From Paragordius varius (lineage: Eukaryota; Nematomorpha), in NCBI GenBank assembly GCA_964247055.1, contig OZ176054.1, positions 5,890,001-5,954,000 on the forward strand: 64,000 nt of DNA, written 5' to 3'. The translations under genes were made by a program, and so were the position numbers. Shown in pieces: positions 11,611 through 24,600 of the stretch (the first letter of the stretch is position 1; each line of letters opens with the position of its first letter). A model generated the notes under the pieces. That model saw only the letters and a list, made by a program, of their open reading frames with translations, searched no databases and was not told where the DNA came from.

Positions 11611-12195
11611 TTAACACTTGGATACAACACACTTATTTTAGTCCTTCGATTCAAATTGAGGTAGTTGGATACCTCAGGCCTGTTTAAAATCAAATACTTT
11701 AAAAAGTATGGAAGGAATCGAAACCATGGCAAAATTTTACACTTATATAACGTTAATGAACCGAAGTATACAAAAGATTTTATTCAAAAATACGTGATAT
11801 TACTTATTTTAAGCTAAAACCAAAAGTAAAAATTTCGTCAACGTGACATGTGTCAAATTGAAAAATTGAAAAATTTAACAAACTACACCGCTTTTTCTAT
11901 TTGTATCAATGTTAGATATAATTTATATAAAAAATTAGCTTTAGTTTTACCCTTAAAATATAAAGACGATATTTTGCAAAAATTTTGTAAAATAAAAATG
12001 GCGTCGAAGTAGTTTGAGATGGAGTTTTTTTTCAAAACAAAATTTTATCAAGATATTTTGGCATCTTTATATAATAGTTATCAGGATAGAAGCATAAATT
12101 TAAATTGGGACCGTTTCCTTCAGTAGTTTTTTAAAAATATTAATTTAAATTTAGCCTGGGGTATTTAGATACCCCAATTTGAATCGAAGTGTTAA
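11611..12195. mobile_element. TTAA-flanked MITE, copy 1 (about 585 bp)
   Basis: Begins TTAACACTTGGATACAACAC and ends GAATCGAAGTGTTAA, so the unit lies between two TTAA sites with CACTT(G/C)GAT terminal inverted repeats. Just inside are GGGGTAGTTGGATACC-like and GGTATTTAGATACCCC blocks. A conserved internal block reads AAATGGCGTCGAAGTAGTTT. No reading frame. TTAA target sites are the rule for piggyBac, so a piggyBac-derived MITE is likely. Other copies: 25408-26505 (nested pair) and 54752-55320. Confidence 0.75.
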
Positions 12196-12289
12196 GGTAG
12201 GAAAATGGTTAACTTAAAAGGTTTCTGGCTACAATTTACCAGCTAAAACTTATATATTCTGATTTTAATATTCGATGTTCGTTTCAATC

Positions 12290-12634
12290 GTGTTTTAGAG
12301 CTGTCCCAATTTTAAACTCGAAAAGTAACAAATAAAAAATATATATAGCTTATTTTAAATGAAAGAGAATATTGGGACTTTCAGAGCCCATATCATTAAA
12401 TTAATTTTTTTATATTTTGCTTTTTATATGTAGTTTTAATATATTTTAGTGATATTTTTTGGAATGAAGCATTTAGTTTTCGCCAAAAAAAATTAATTAA
12501 CGTGCGCCAATTTTGCCATTTTCTGATATGGTGCAGTTACAAGTAATAATAACCTTATTTATATGGGCCGAAATCAAAAGCATCATATCCTGATATATTT
12601 TCCTATCAGAATATATATATATATATATATATAT
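12290..12634. repeat. Fragment of the foldback repeat family
   Basis: From about 12400 to 12634 it matches, in inverse orientation, 55680-55860, and in part 25280-25400. Shared blocks: GGAATGAAGCATTTAG, GTGCGCCAATTTTGC-like, and the end ATCCTGATATATTTTCCTATCAGAATATATA. Noncoding. Confidence 0.55.
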
Positions 12635-12797
12635 TTAAATAGTATATTTTTATAACCGCCGATTTGGAACGCAGTTTATATAAACACATTTTCTGCCCAA
12701 TTTGATAGCGAAGATATAGCACCTGATATTAAAATTATTAATGATTCGAAATCTTATATTTTATAAATTGAGTGGGTGACGACGATGGGTTGTTAAT

Positions 12798-12955
12798 AAG
12801 ATTCGTGTTAACGTCGTGAATAATGAAAGAAAATAAAAATAAATTTATTATAGACTCAAATTTTCGCCCAATGGCATCATCAGGAGTTGTTAAAAGAAAA
12901 ATTTAAAACAAAATTTTCATTTTCTTTCATTATTCACGACGTTAACACGAATCTT
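12798..12955. repeat. Short inverted-repeat unit with hammerhead-like core (Penelope-derived?)
   Basis: A 43-bp arm at 12798-12840 (AAGATTCGTGTTAACGTCGT...) is the reverse complement of 12913-12955 with about two mismatches. Between the arms, the minus strand reads CTCCTGATGATGCC, a short loop, then GGGCGAAAATTTGAGTC (12862-12883 and outward). CTGATGA...GAAA is the hammerhead core order, and CTGATGATGCC...GGCGAAA is a form I associate with Penelope-like terminal repeats. It may be a minimal non-autonomous relative. Confidence 0.5.
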
Positions 12956-15181
12956 ATATTTATAATTTTAATGTCAAAATAACTGTTTTGCTTTTAATCA
13001 TGCGGCGAGTTATATAATTTAAGTTTCGAGTTGCTAGTCTTCGTGGAAATGAATTCTCTATAAAAAGTATCTGTTATAACATTCACATATTAATACTTCT
13101 ACCAGGACAACTTAAAATATTTCTAAATTTAATTGAATCGAATTTAAGCGTTTTTAAAAGCAATATTATAGCGAAATTTGGCATATATTATATCGCGTTG
13201 CCGCTTTTTTATTTAAGAAAATTAGTAATTCCAGTTATATTGTTTTTGAGAAATATCATAGCTTCTTTTTAACTCAAATACTTGTTTTAATTACCAAACC
13301 AACTCTGATAATTAAAAAAAAAGATTAAAAATGAATAAAAAATATAATTTTTGCCTAGATATTTTCGTTACGCTGATGATAATCGAGTCCCATATTTTAT
13401 TATGTAACTTCGTCACATTATAAAAAATTTTCTCAAAAAGCGTCGTTGTAATTTTCCGGAAATATATTTCATTAAAATCAAATATGACTATCAGAGTATT
13501 ATATATGCATCGATCAGGTTTACACACTTTTTAAAATTCCCTGCGTGCTGTCCTAAACACCACCTAAATATGGGGATTAAAAAAAATTCTTAGTCACTGG
13601 ATAGAGGAGGTGAATATGCCAAATTTTGTTGTAAAAACTGTACATGATCCAAATTTATAAGGTTTGTCTGATTTCTATTGATATAAATAACTAAAATAAG
13701 TACCAGTTTTAGCGTGTGTAATGAAAGGATGGTTAATTTATTATCTTTAAGGGTAGTTTTAACCACTGAACAATCTTAATTTAAAATATTCAAAAAACTA
13801 TGATTCGGTCAAATAAAATTTTTTTATTCTATGGCTTGGGGGTATACAAAATTTTCTGCCACCAATTTTCTGATTTTTTTGCCAAATTACTACAAAACTA
13901 GAATATAAAATTCATCATGATTAAGAAATACAATTAATTATGGAAATCGTTATTTATTGAACCAATTAGTTATTTGTTTTATGATTCAGGAGCTATCCAA
14001 ATTTTAAACAGACTGTTAAAAATAAACTTTTTTGTCCAATAAATAAATATAAGGTTATATATTATATCCAAAGTACTCGTTGGCATCATATTATTAACAG
14101 ATATAAGCCTTCATCACATAAATACACCAAAAAGTATTGTTCATTTATAAATACTATTATCGAGGTGACATTTTAATGATTTTATGTTTAAACCAATCAC
14201 TTTTTTTCACTGTTACTTTCATTTTATTGCAGGATTAATAAATATCAACCCAATTGACATGGACTAAGGCGGTCGCGCGTGACAGCAGCTAATATAATAG
14301 AAAAGGATCAATTGATTAATTTTACTCAGGTTTGTTGTTTGCGGCAATCATGATATGTTTATTTTGGAAAATTTTGTTATCCAAACTGGATTAAAAGCTA
14401 CATTCGCATTTTTTGAGTTTTAATGTAATATTTCAAACAAAATATTACAGTAAATTGAAATTATACAGAGAAAATTTAAACCTAAGCACAAATATATTTT
14501 ACAAAAAAGATCCTTTTTTATATTGTTTTTTTTTAAACTCAGTTTTACACTTCTTAACCTATTGGGGTAGTTATATATCCCAATGCAATCTGGAATTTGA
14601 CTATCTTAAAGTATTTAATTATGCGCAGAATCAAAAATATGCTTTCTCTATAGCTTTTAAGGCGCATGCTTTATAAAATCTTTTTGAAAATGTAAATTGT
14701 AAAAAAATCCTCATTTCGAACTTTTTCGCCGCTATTTGTTTTTTTTAATTCTTTAAATCGCTAATAGGCAAAGGGTATATAATGTAAATAATTAACTTTA
14801 GTAACCATCTAGGTTGCGTATTACCAGCAAAAACTTGCTTTTTAATTATTTATATCAGCTGTTTTGTACAATCATGTTTGCTAATTTTAGAATCTATAAG
14901 TTACAAAACTGTAAATATCAGCTTTTTTTATCTTATACAGAAGAACAATGTTTGAAATTTAAATTTTAACTAAAACAACTTTTAAAACAGTAGTTTATTT
15001 ACAGATTAAGCTTGGGAAAACTATCCGAATATGTCATGCGGGCAAAAAAGTAAAAGGTCAGGAATGTTAAACAAAGTATGAAATTGAGAAGTTTTACAAT
15101 TGAATGAAATAATTAGGAATATTTTTCTTAACTGTATATTAGATTAATAGCGTATATAAATTTATTTTTAGGATATAAAAT
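12956..15181. other. Intergenic AT-rich stretch, no gene seen
   Basis: Only short, low-complexity reading frames. Contains a weak copy of the GCGCATTAT repeat (14560-14745). One slightly GC-richer spot near 14262-14290 (GGACTAAGGCGGTCGCGCGTG) was not assigned. Confidence 0.6.
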
Positions 15182-18100
15182 TTACACAGTAGTACAATAA
15201 CAAAATTTTTTCATTTCAAGATCATCAATGCAATCTGATTCATTATTGTACTTGTTTGTGCGGGAGATGTCAACATAATTTAAATCGATGGAATTAATGG
15301 TTTCTGTGTCGCTATGAAGAAGTATTTCAAAGGTGGCATTATTAGGGTTAGTTTCAAAAATTATTATTATCTTAAATTTAGAATTTTTATGATAGTTATG
15401 TTTAGGGATAATGTTATTTCGGACAAAATCTAGCCCCTTATTTTTTGTCCAATAGCAAACAAAATTATTACAATTATAGGTATTTACGGCTTTATTCGCG
15501 CTATTTTTCTCATTGTCGGTCTGCTCCCCATTTGTGCTAATGAGGAATTTGGCTATTTTAATTTTTTTCAAAGTCAGCTTAGCACACCTGTATAGTAAGA
15601 GTTTTTGATTTATCGTTACTAACAACATTTTAACTATGTGATTAATATTTTTATCTTCATTATTATCCTGTACACCATTAATTAAATTGCATGGGCAATA
15701 TTGGAAAGGTATTCCAGCACTCTGGCACGTTCTGTCATTTGGAATGGGCTTAAATAGCGATTTTGCCATTGAATAAGCACTGCCATTCGATTTTTCATTC
15801 AACTCGTGATGATTGCTTCTGCTAAGATTAGGTATATTTTCCAGTGTTTTATGAACATCAAGTGGCGTAACCATTTTTTTCATATTTAACATTAATTGCT
15901 TATATGATAATGGGTATCTATCTTTGAACCACAACGGTGGTAAAATATACAACAGTGGCAACCGCTCCTCCATCATACCTTATATAGAAATCAATATATA
16001 TACCATTTACACCTTAAATATGGCCTTGAATAATTCTGAACAATTTAACCTCTAATATTTTAAAATTACCCTAAAATATTATGTGTTTTTGAGATTAAAA
16101 ATTACTTATATTCTTTTTATATTTTTAAAAAATGAAATTTAGTTTAAAATTAAAATAATACTGAAAAAATGATAAACTATGTCATAAAGATATATTTCAG
16201 ATTGATGATGAGTTATATTTGTTCGAAAACACATAATTATTTTAGGGTAAATTTGAATTGTTCAAGGGTAAATTTGAGTAAATGGTAGTATATTAAAAAA
16301 AGTTACATTTCACATAAAAAGACATTTTTTGTAAATAAAATGACTTTTTGTTACAATTTCTCTTAATATTAAGGCATGATGTGATACCTCAAGAATTATC
16401 ATATAACTAAAATGGAAAAAATGGTGTTTTAACGACAACTTAAAAATAAGCTTTTATCTTATGTAATTTTTAATAATTTATCCACCTTTTATTTTAATAA
16501 AGAGTAGAGTTGTTATATGTAACATTGTAAATCGTAAACTTTATGTTGATTTCAATCCATTAAATCAATTTAAAATACATATACACTTGAATCCAATTAT
16601 GTTTATTAGTCATTATGTATCGCAACGCTTTTTATAAAATAGTTCCTGGAGCCACCCCCGAAAAACTCTTTTAAATATAGAAATCTAACCAAAGCCAGTC
16701 ACAAAAAAGTAAAAGTCATCTAATTCTAGGACGAAAAGCGGTAAACTCCCTTAAGTATCAATAAACTTACAGCATTAATCTTTTGACTTTCGAATGTAGT
16801 CAATAGCTATATTTAATATAATCTTAGATTGGTTGGAGACAATTTCTGGAAAAAGATAGTAACTTTTTAATTTAAAATAGGTATCTTTAATTAAATCACC
16901 CGATATATATTAAGCTTTGGATGCTTTTTCACAATGGAAAATTCCTAATTTTAAAATATTTCGGAAAACAGTTACCATATTCAAAATTAAGGTCTCGGCG
17001 TTTCAGTTATAATGGTGCCAATCATTGCCAATTTTCGATTAATTTTGTCCTTTTATTCGCCACCCTCTTAAAAACACCCCAAAAAATAGTTTTTTGAAAC
17101 AATTTTTTAAAAACGTGGTTAAAGGATTTATAATTTAACATTTTAATACCCAAGAAGAGTGAAATTAACATTTTTTTTCGTCGCTTATAGTGATTATTAA
17201 CTCCCTAAATTAAAAAGATTGCAATATTAATCTCTAATTTCAGAAGCAAGCTATTATATTCATCGTTATCGAAAGTTTGTACACATCCAGATGTTTTGTA
17301 ATTGTTTCCGACTTAATACATGTCAAGGAACTGATTGTTTACATAAAATCAAATTTCATAAATTCATAATAATTAGATATTTGAAAGCCTTAAAACTTTA
17401 ATGATTCATCCGCCAATCGTCAAAATCGACCAAAAATATAACCCGTTTTAAAATGTAACATATATAGTTATACAAAGAAAATAATGTCCATATCTCTTTA
17501 GATAAAACAGTTTTTGTGTTAATTTTGTATTGCTCATCTGTATTTTTATTTGAATGCTTTACTTTTTTAAAAATACCTGTAAATGTTTTTCTTAAGTCAC
17601 CGTATCGCATGCCATGATCGCCAAACAATATCAAAAATGTATTGTTTAACGCCTGCTCATTGATTAAATCGGCAAAAAAACGGTATAAAATTGAGTCCAT
17701 CATTGTAATACTTGTTATATAATCATGTGTAATTCTACTTGAATATAATAGGGCGAAATAATTTCTTTGTTGTCCTTTGTGCGAATGCGATTTCAAAAAC
17801 GCCGTATTTTTCAAAATTTTCCCCGCATATTCAAATAAAAGTTCTGTTTCATGGTGATTCCCTACACAATACGGCTTTGCGGATATATTTCGTTTATTCC
17901 AAAATGTATTTATTTGGGATGCCGCCAGCAATAATGGTCGATAATAAATATCTGTTGGTTGATTATAAAATCCATTTTTCAAATAATTGAAAGTTGCAAT
18001 GTTTTCGTAATCCTCTAAAAAGACAGTGGTATAATTTAACATTTCATAGAGTTTCCATATAAACTTTATGTCGGAATCACCAAAATATCTTGTTTTAATA

Positions 18101-18924
18101 TCAAATTGAGTTAAAAACTGATCCATTAATTGGCCCATAAGTAAGGAAAGTAAGTTTGGAAATGTATTATCTCCTGTTTTAATGTAGCCATTGTAGATTA
18201 AATTTGAAGGCCGATAAGAATTCAACAAGGCATGCGTTTTTGGACAACCTCGTAAAAAATTTAACCGTGATGTCGAATCTATCCCCACCAATAAAACATT
18301 TATGTTTGGGCTATTAGTGCTTATTGATCTTTGCGAAACAATGTAATCGATATGCAGATCATTGTAGTGTAGATTACGATAAAATGTTTGTAGAAGAACC
18401 GAAGAATTATGGTTTCGTTTTAATTTTCCCAAACAATCAACCGTTACAAATGCAATTTTTCCATCCACCTTTATTGTATCATTAAAATAATGTTTCGCTC
18501 TAAGTGTAATGGTAGAATCAGCGGCCTTTGAATCCCTGTTACGTTTTATTTCTTGATAGCTGCAGTGACTTAAAATAAATTTCTTGCTGTAATTTTGTTT
18601 AAATAGTGTAAAATTTATAAAAATTATCCCATTTTTTATATATGTGAGCCCCTTTAACGCTGAAACACATTCATTTATTAACTTTTCACTTTTAAAATAT
18701 TTCATAACAGATTTTTCAAACGGATCTAAATGCAGAATTCGGCATTCTGTTGTGTTTAAATCTAATGTCAAATTCATGTGAAATGGTAAATTGCGGATGG
18801 GATTACCTTTAAACCATAAAATGTAACAAATTATCATTACCATAAATGTGCATAAATACACATTCCCAAACTTTATAATATTCATCAGAATTAAAACAAC
18901 AACAACAATCATATATTGATTCAT
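15182..18924 (-). CDS. DUF229 family protein (phosphatase/sulfatase fold), two exons
   Basis: Exon 1 18924-17577, exon 2 15978-15182, about 715 residues. The junction (ACA G / GT ATG) gives KTFTGMMEERLPLLYILPP, matching the family pattern T(Y/F).G..EERLP.LYI. An N-terminal hydrophobic segment (about residues 20-38) suggests a type II Golgi or cell-surface protein, with many NxS/T sites. Alkaline-phosphatase-superfamily signatures: NVLLVGIDSTSRLNFLRGCP (metal/nucleophile loop), YIKTGDNTFPNL, and FGDHGMRYGDLRKTFTG (metal-binding D-H). Exon 2 has PPLWFKDRYP, TPLDVHKTL, SLFKPIPNDRTCQSAGIP and a YCPC end, then about 150 more residues. Substrate unknown. The 1.6-kb intron holds a MITE (about 16010-16285) and otherwise plain AT-rich sequence. 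Confidence 0.88.
16010..16285. repeat. MITE, copy 2
   Basis: Same family as 4654-4895: GGCCTTGAATAATTCTGAAC-like left end, CCCTAAAATATTATGTGT, ACACATAATTATTTTAGGGT and right end AATTGTTCAAGGGTAAATTT. Its left end is more diverged than its right. Confidence 0.75.
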
Positions 18925-19029
18925 TAGAAACTGGAATGAATATCGAGCAAAGTTATCTTTTTAATTTAGAAATAAAACTCATCTGATTGAGGGAGTTTTC
19001 AATAAATGCCGGAAAAAAATAATAAAAAA

Positions 19030-21115
19030 GGATTAATACAGCCAATGTTCCAGAGACGGAAGCATATGACTCACAAACACCACATATCATCCCAAATTAT
19101 AACAAAGTACTAGAAAGATGAAGGGAATATTAAGCCAAAGGTTTACTATTAAAAGATGAAGAATGTGATCCAGATCAAGTGAGTTTGAAATAGCTTTAAA
19201 ACCAATTCCTAACAAAAAATCCATGTGATTAGACAATATCCCAATAGAGTTCATAAAATTAATTTTATAAAAACGTAACAATTATGCCAAAAGTTTGGAG
19301 AACATATGAGTGGCCAAATGATGAGTTATCTGTATATTTCTAATAAACAATAAGGTGATGTATTACAGTGCCAAAACTACCGAAAAATATAGCCACGCTA
19401 TTAACGTAATGCTAAAAATCATTCTAAACAGGATACACAGTATTATAAATTCAGTAAAACCAGAAAATTAGGCCGGATTTAGGAAGGATAAATGCACAAA
19501 GGGCCATATATCAAACGGAAAGATAATGGAAACATCTAGAGGGTTTTAGAAAAAATTTATGTTTTATCGATTACAAACAAGCTTTTGATTCGATAAATTA
19601 TGATTCTCTGTGGGAAACATTGAAGCTACTAGGGGGGTCGTCGGACCTAATATGATTGATTAGTTCTTCATATATAGAACAAAGAGCGATTAGAAAATCA
19701 GCGGGGGCACAGAATACGATCTTGAAAGGGGTCAGGCAAGGTGTTGCTTATCCCCTTATGTGGCGCAGAATAATGAGAAAGTTTTATGGTAAAAACATTG
19801 GAGTGAGAATAAAGGGGGAGGCAATCAATAAATTTAAGGTTTACCACCCTTATAGCTGAAAGTGTAAAAAATTTAATAGTGTTCGAAGAAATTTGGAAGG
19901 AAAGTTTGAGTTACGATTTTATGCTTAACCCTAATAAAATCAAAATATTAAGCACTGGAGAAAAGCCTAAAATTGTTATAGATGGGGTGAAAATAGAAAC
20001 ACGGGGTGCTACAATTCTTAGGATCTCTCTTAAAACCTCTAAGGTCAAAAAGAGCGCACGATTGGGTAGGGAAGCTATGACCAAATTAAATAAGATCTGG
20101 CAAAATAAAAGTGTAGGTGAAACTAAAAAACTTACGCAACTGTTTTGTTCTCCTGGTCACCGGACTTTCAAAAAGGAGACAAAGAAATTTTCATCACTTT
20201 TGAAAAGAACCACTGGGGTAGGATATATATTAAAACTACTTTTTCCATACAATTCTATGCAGAACTATTGATTCAATTTTTGATTTAGGGATTTTTGTTT
20301 CTCTCAACCGGTATTAAAAGTTAAAATGGTGCCATAAATATAAAATCAAACAGAATTCCCTGAATAAAATCTGAGATTATAGATCTTTTTTCTGCATCGA
20401 ATTGTATGGAGAAGGCATTTATAATATTTATGTTGAATAAATTGTAATTGTACCCAACTTGCGCTTTAATGCAAATTATCAAAAAATTTTCCTTTTTAAA
20501 TGGTAGGTGATGATAGTTGGGTTCTGAAGGGTAACTAAAGTTGCAAATATTTGGGAGCTATGTTAAGTGCAGATGGTTCGTTGACTGATGATATTAATTT
20601 AAGAATAAAGAGTAGCTGGGTAAATTGGAAGAAAATTTCGAGCGTGTTATGCGATCGAAATATTGATATTAGAGTGAAAGGTAAGATTTATAGTTCAGTT
20701 GTCCAGCCCTCAATGATGTATAACAGACCTGGGGTGTCAAAAAATCCGAAGAAAGACATTTTAACGTGACTGAAATGAAAATGCTCGGAATGATGTGTGG
20801 GGTAACAAGAAAGGACAGAATTGAGAATAGATTTATTCGTGGGAGCACAGATATTTAACCAATAGTGGAAAGAATGTTAAAAAATAGGCTACGTTGGTTC
20901 GGGCACATTGAAAGGAGAGATTTTAATTATATTGCAAAAATAATAGATAGTCATATAGTTGAGGGAAAACGAGGACGTGGGCGGCCTAAAACAAAATGGA
21001 TAGATACAGTAAAAAGAGAGCTAGCAGAATACGAGCTTAATGCAGAGGACGCCATCGATAGAGTTTTATGGCGAAATATGACCGCTCTCACGAGTGAAAA
21101 CATGTAATGTATTAA
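19030..21115 (+). pseudogene. Decayed non-LTR retrotransposon (LINE, RTE-like)
   Basis: Fragments in several frames, in the right order for a LINE reverse transcriptase: DNIPIEFIKL near 19225, LNRIHSIINSVKPEN near 19425, AGFRKDKCT, ILKGVRQG near 19720, LNPNKIKILSTG near 19925, a C-terminal stretch MLSADGSLTDDINLRIKSS near 20560, then RLRWFGHIERRD and GRGRPKTKWIDTVKREL (20890-21020). The WFGH.ERR plus RGRPK.KW.D.V end is typical of RTE-type LINEs. Several stops and frame shifts make it dead. About 20165-20530 looks foreign to the RT and has a small foldback (20237-20263 against 20388-20413). Confidence 0.8.
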
Positions 21116-21639
21116 TAATAATATAAGGCTTAATTTTTTGAAGACAATATATTGGGTAAAGTCTATATATAGAGTTAGTATATGATTGTTTTAATCAAAA
21201 TTAGAATCTTTTACCGCATATTAACAAGTTTTTATGATTCAAGCTTAACGCCAAAGTGTGATTTTTTAGCTTATATTCTTGTAAATTTTTCTAGGAACCT
21301 CCGAAAAAATGTAAAATCTTTATTCATAATATTTTGGGTTTAAATTATTATTAAAACTAATAACAATTAGTTGACGCGTTTAGATCTATTATATTTAATT
21401 TTATTTGACCTATGATGCGATAAAAATGCGATTCTTTGATTTCGGCTAGTAACAGTATTAAAATTTTTTTTTCCAGTATTTTAACCACATATATCTTTTT
21501 AATATTCATTTTCATGAAATAGCAAAATTTGTGCATTTGCTGAGAATTCAATTTTATGCCTAAATGCATTATTTCTAAAAATATCATTATATATCATGCA
21601 AAACTATTTTTGTAAAATTTTAGATTTACATGATAGGGG

Positions 21640-24600
21640 ACTCAAAAAATCCCAAATCGCTACCCATCTAAGATGGGGTAGTTTCAATATACATGCAAAA
21701 ATCCCGATATTTCGCTAAAATATTAATAGAAAAGAAAAATTATTCTTGAAAAAAGCATTTGTTTAAAAATTAATTTTTAGGAAATTTTTGTTGAAGTGCC
21801 TCCTTTTTTAGTATGATAAAAACGGTAAAAAAGCTTTTAAACAACATTTCTATATAATTCAATGATAGCGAACATTTCTATTGACTCATTGATCAAAAAT
21901 GTGACTGTCTTCAATTTTAAGTTGAATATAAATTGCGTATTCCACAAATTTTCATTAAAATTTGAAAGAAAACCAATCTTTCGAAATACTGATAGAAATG
22001 TTGTATATTAGAAAAATGGTTTAAAATATCTTAAAGCGTTTTATACCGTTTCATCATTCTTCAAAAGAACATGAAGCGCGTTTAACAAAATTTTGATGAA
22101 AATTATATTTGAAGAAAATTGTGCTTAAAAATTTTTTTTCATGGCATAATCTAGCACAGTGATACTCAAACCGCCGCCCGCGGGCCGCATGCGGCCCTAA
22201 GAGCGCTTTAAAATTGCCCTATCATATTGATACTTAAATTATTTTTTTATTGATAATTTTTAAATACACATAAAAACGAATTTTCCCTTATTTTAATATT
22301 AATTTATTTTCCTTAGTGTTAATTTTGGTATTTTTTATTTTTTATCCAATTTGAAATGTTGAATTTCCCTACATTAAAATTGTTTTAAAATTTTGGCACA
22401 AGTTGTTTGTGTTTCTGTATTCTATTTTCTTTTCTATTTTGGAATTTTTATTGCATTAGATTTTTGTATTTAAGCAAGCTTTTCCCAAACTTGCATATAA
22501 ATATTCTTTTCATTGCTAGCATCATTTTTATACTCATTGCCATAAAATATATTTCTAATCAATATCATTAAATTTCGTCCTGTTTTTTTATAGCATAATT
22601 TATATTCCTATTTTTTGAAAAAATTTACATAATATTTAAACATAAATTTTAAGGATGACATCAATGCAAAAAACCGTAAATTATCCGATGCAAATTGCTT
22701 CTTTAAATAAGAATCGGAAGAAATTTTTTTGTCGTTTTAAAAATGTTGTTACCTGCCCTATATGTTAAAACATAATTATAAAAAATACATTTTTGAAAGA
22801 CATTTTACAATCCACCATTTTCATAAATTACCGGAAAATTATGAGGAAAGAAACGAAAATAATAAAAAGATTAAGAAATTATGCCAAAAAAATCTATTTT
22901 GTCCAGCCTCGTATGAAAATTTGCTATATTTTAGAAAAAAATATGAAACGGTTTACTGATTCCCAACTAATAAAAGAAGGTCTAATAAATGGTTGCCCTT
23001 TTTCATTTGATAAATTCCATAATAAAGATAAAATCGTGAGGCAAATTAAAAACTTCAACTTTCTGATTCAACATGTGCTCGAAGCATTGAAGATATGTCA
23101 AAATATATTTTTAACAATACATTATTGGCTCCAAAAACCTGCAAATATTTTTATATTGCTATTGATTCTACACTGATATTAGTTCAACACCTCAATGTGC
23201 GCTCTTCGTGTGATTTTGCAACGACAACATAATCAACGAGGATTATTTAAAATTTTTACCAATGAATAATATTACCAAAGGACTATTTTCTCTAAATAAT
23301 TAGCAATTTTTTCCGATAATAATGGTATATCTATGAAAAAATTTATTTCATCTGCACAGATGGCTATACGTCTATGATTGGAATAAAATGATTTATTTTT
23401 CTTTTGAAAAACAAATATAATTTGCAAAATATTTTATCCTTTCACTGCTTTATTCATCAGCAAACTTATTTTCGACTATAAAAGATGAGTCACTCAATTT
23501 GGTAATTAAAACGGTTGTGGATATAGTTAACCACAACCGTGGCAGAGAATTCAACCGCCGTAAACCTTCTGAAAGATACACGTCTTCAAGGGAGCAAAAT
23601 AATAACCCAATTCGCTAATCAAATATATGCTTTTAAAGAAGAATTAATAACATATAAACAAGATTTCATTAATAAAACACTATTATATTTGCCAACACTT
23701 AAAACGCATGAAGAAAATATAGAATTTACCGCATAGATTTATTTAATAATAGACAATCATTTAAATTTTATTTAACGAGGTGAACTACAGATTTCAAGAA
23801 TTATGAAATATTAAAATTTGATTAAAACTTCTTGAAAATCCATATATCCATAAGCAACTTGAGCTTGGTTTATATCAGGCGCATATAATTGAAGAATTTG
23901 TAGATTTTAAAATTGATAATTTGGAGATATTCAAGGAGAATCGTAGAGAAGAAAGTTATTTAGAGTTTTGGCAATACCAAATAAATATGAAAGTATAATC
24001 AAATCTGCTCAAGTTATCATAACTGTTTTTCCCTCAACTTACAGGTAACGGCGTATTCGAAAATGAAATTTGTCAAGAATACATACAGAAATCGCTTAAC
24101 TGGTGATTATATGGACGACAAATTAAGATAGGCCTGTCATGAGGCGAAACCAAATTTGTCAAAAATTATTGGTTAATATTAAAATAAATGTTGTTTTCAA
24201 AATATTTTAATTTTTTTAAACTAAATGATGCAAACGAGTTTTTAGCTGGATTTACAGGCGATCCGCACAAAATTCATTGTGCTGATTTAGAGTATGAATA
24301 TGTGCATATGTGTTAATTAGCTATGGAATATTTGACATGGCCCTCGAAAAAAAAATATATTTTATTTGGCCCGTCAAATTTTTTTAGTGAGTACCACTGA
24401 TCTAGCATATTTAAAAAAATTCGCGACCTCTACCTTTTTGCGTTTTGAAAAAACAAGCCCATTTTACAGGAGCCAAATTTGAGACTTTCGGATTCCAAAT
24501 CTAATATAATTCGCTTTTAAAAACAAAAATACCCTGATAAAATATTTTTGGATAAAAAAATATATCAGGATTACGTTGGGGCTTTTTTGGGCCTTACGAG

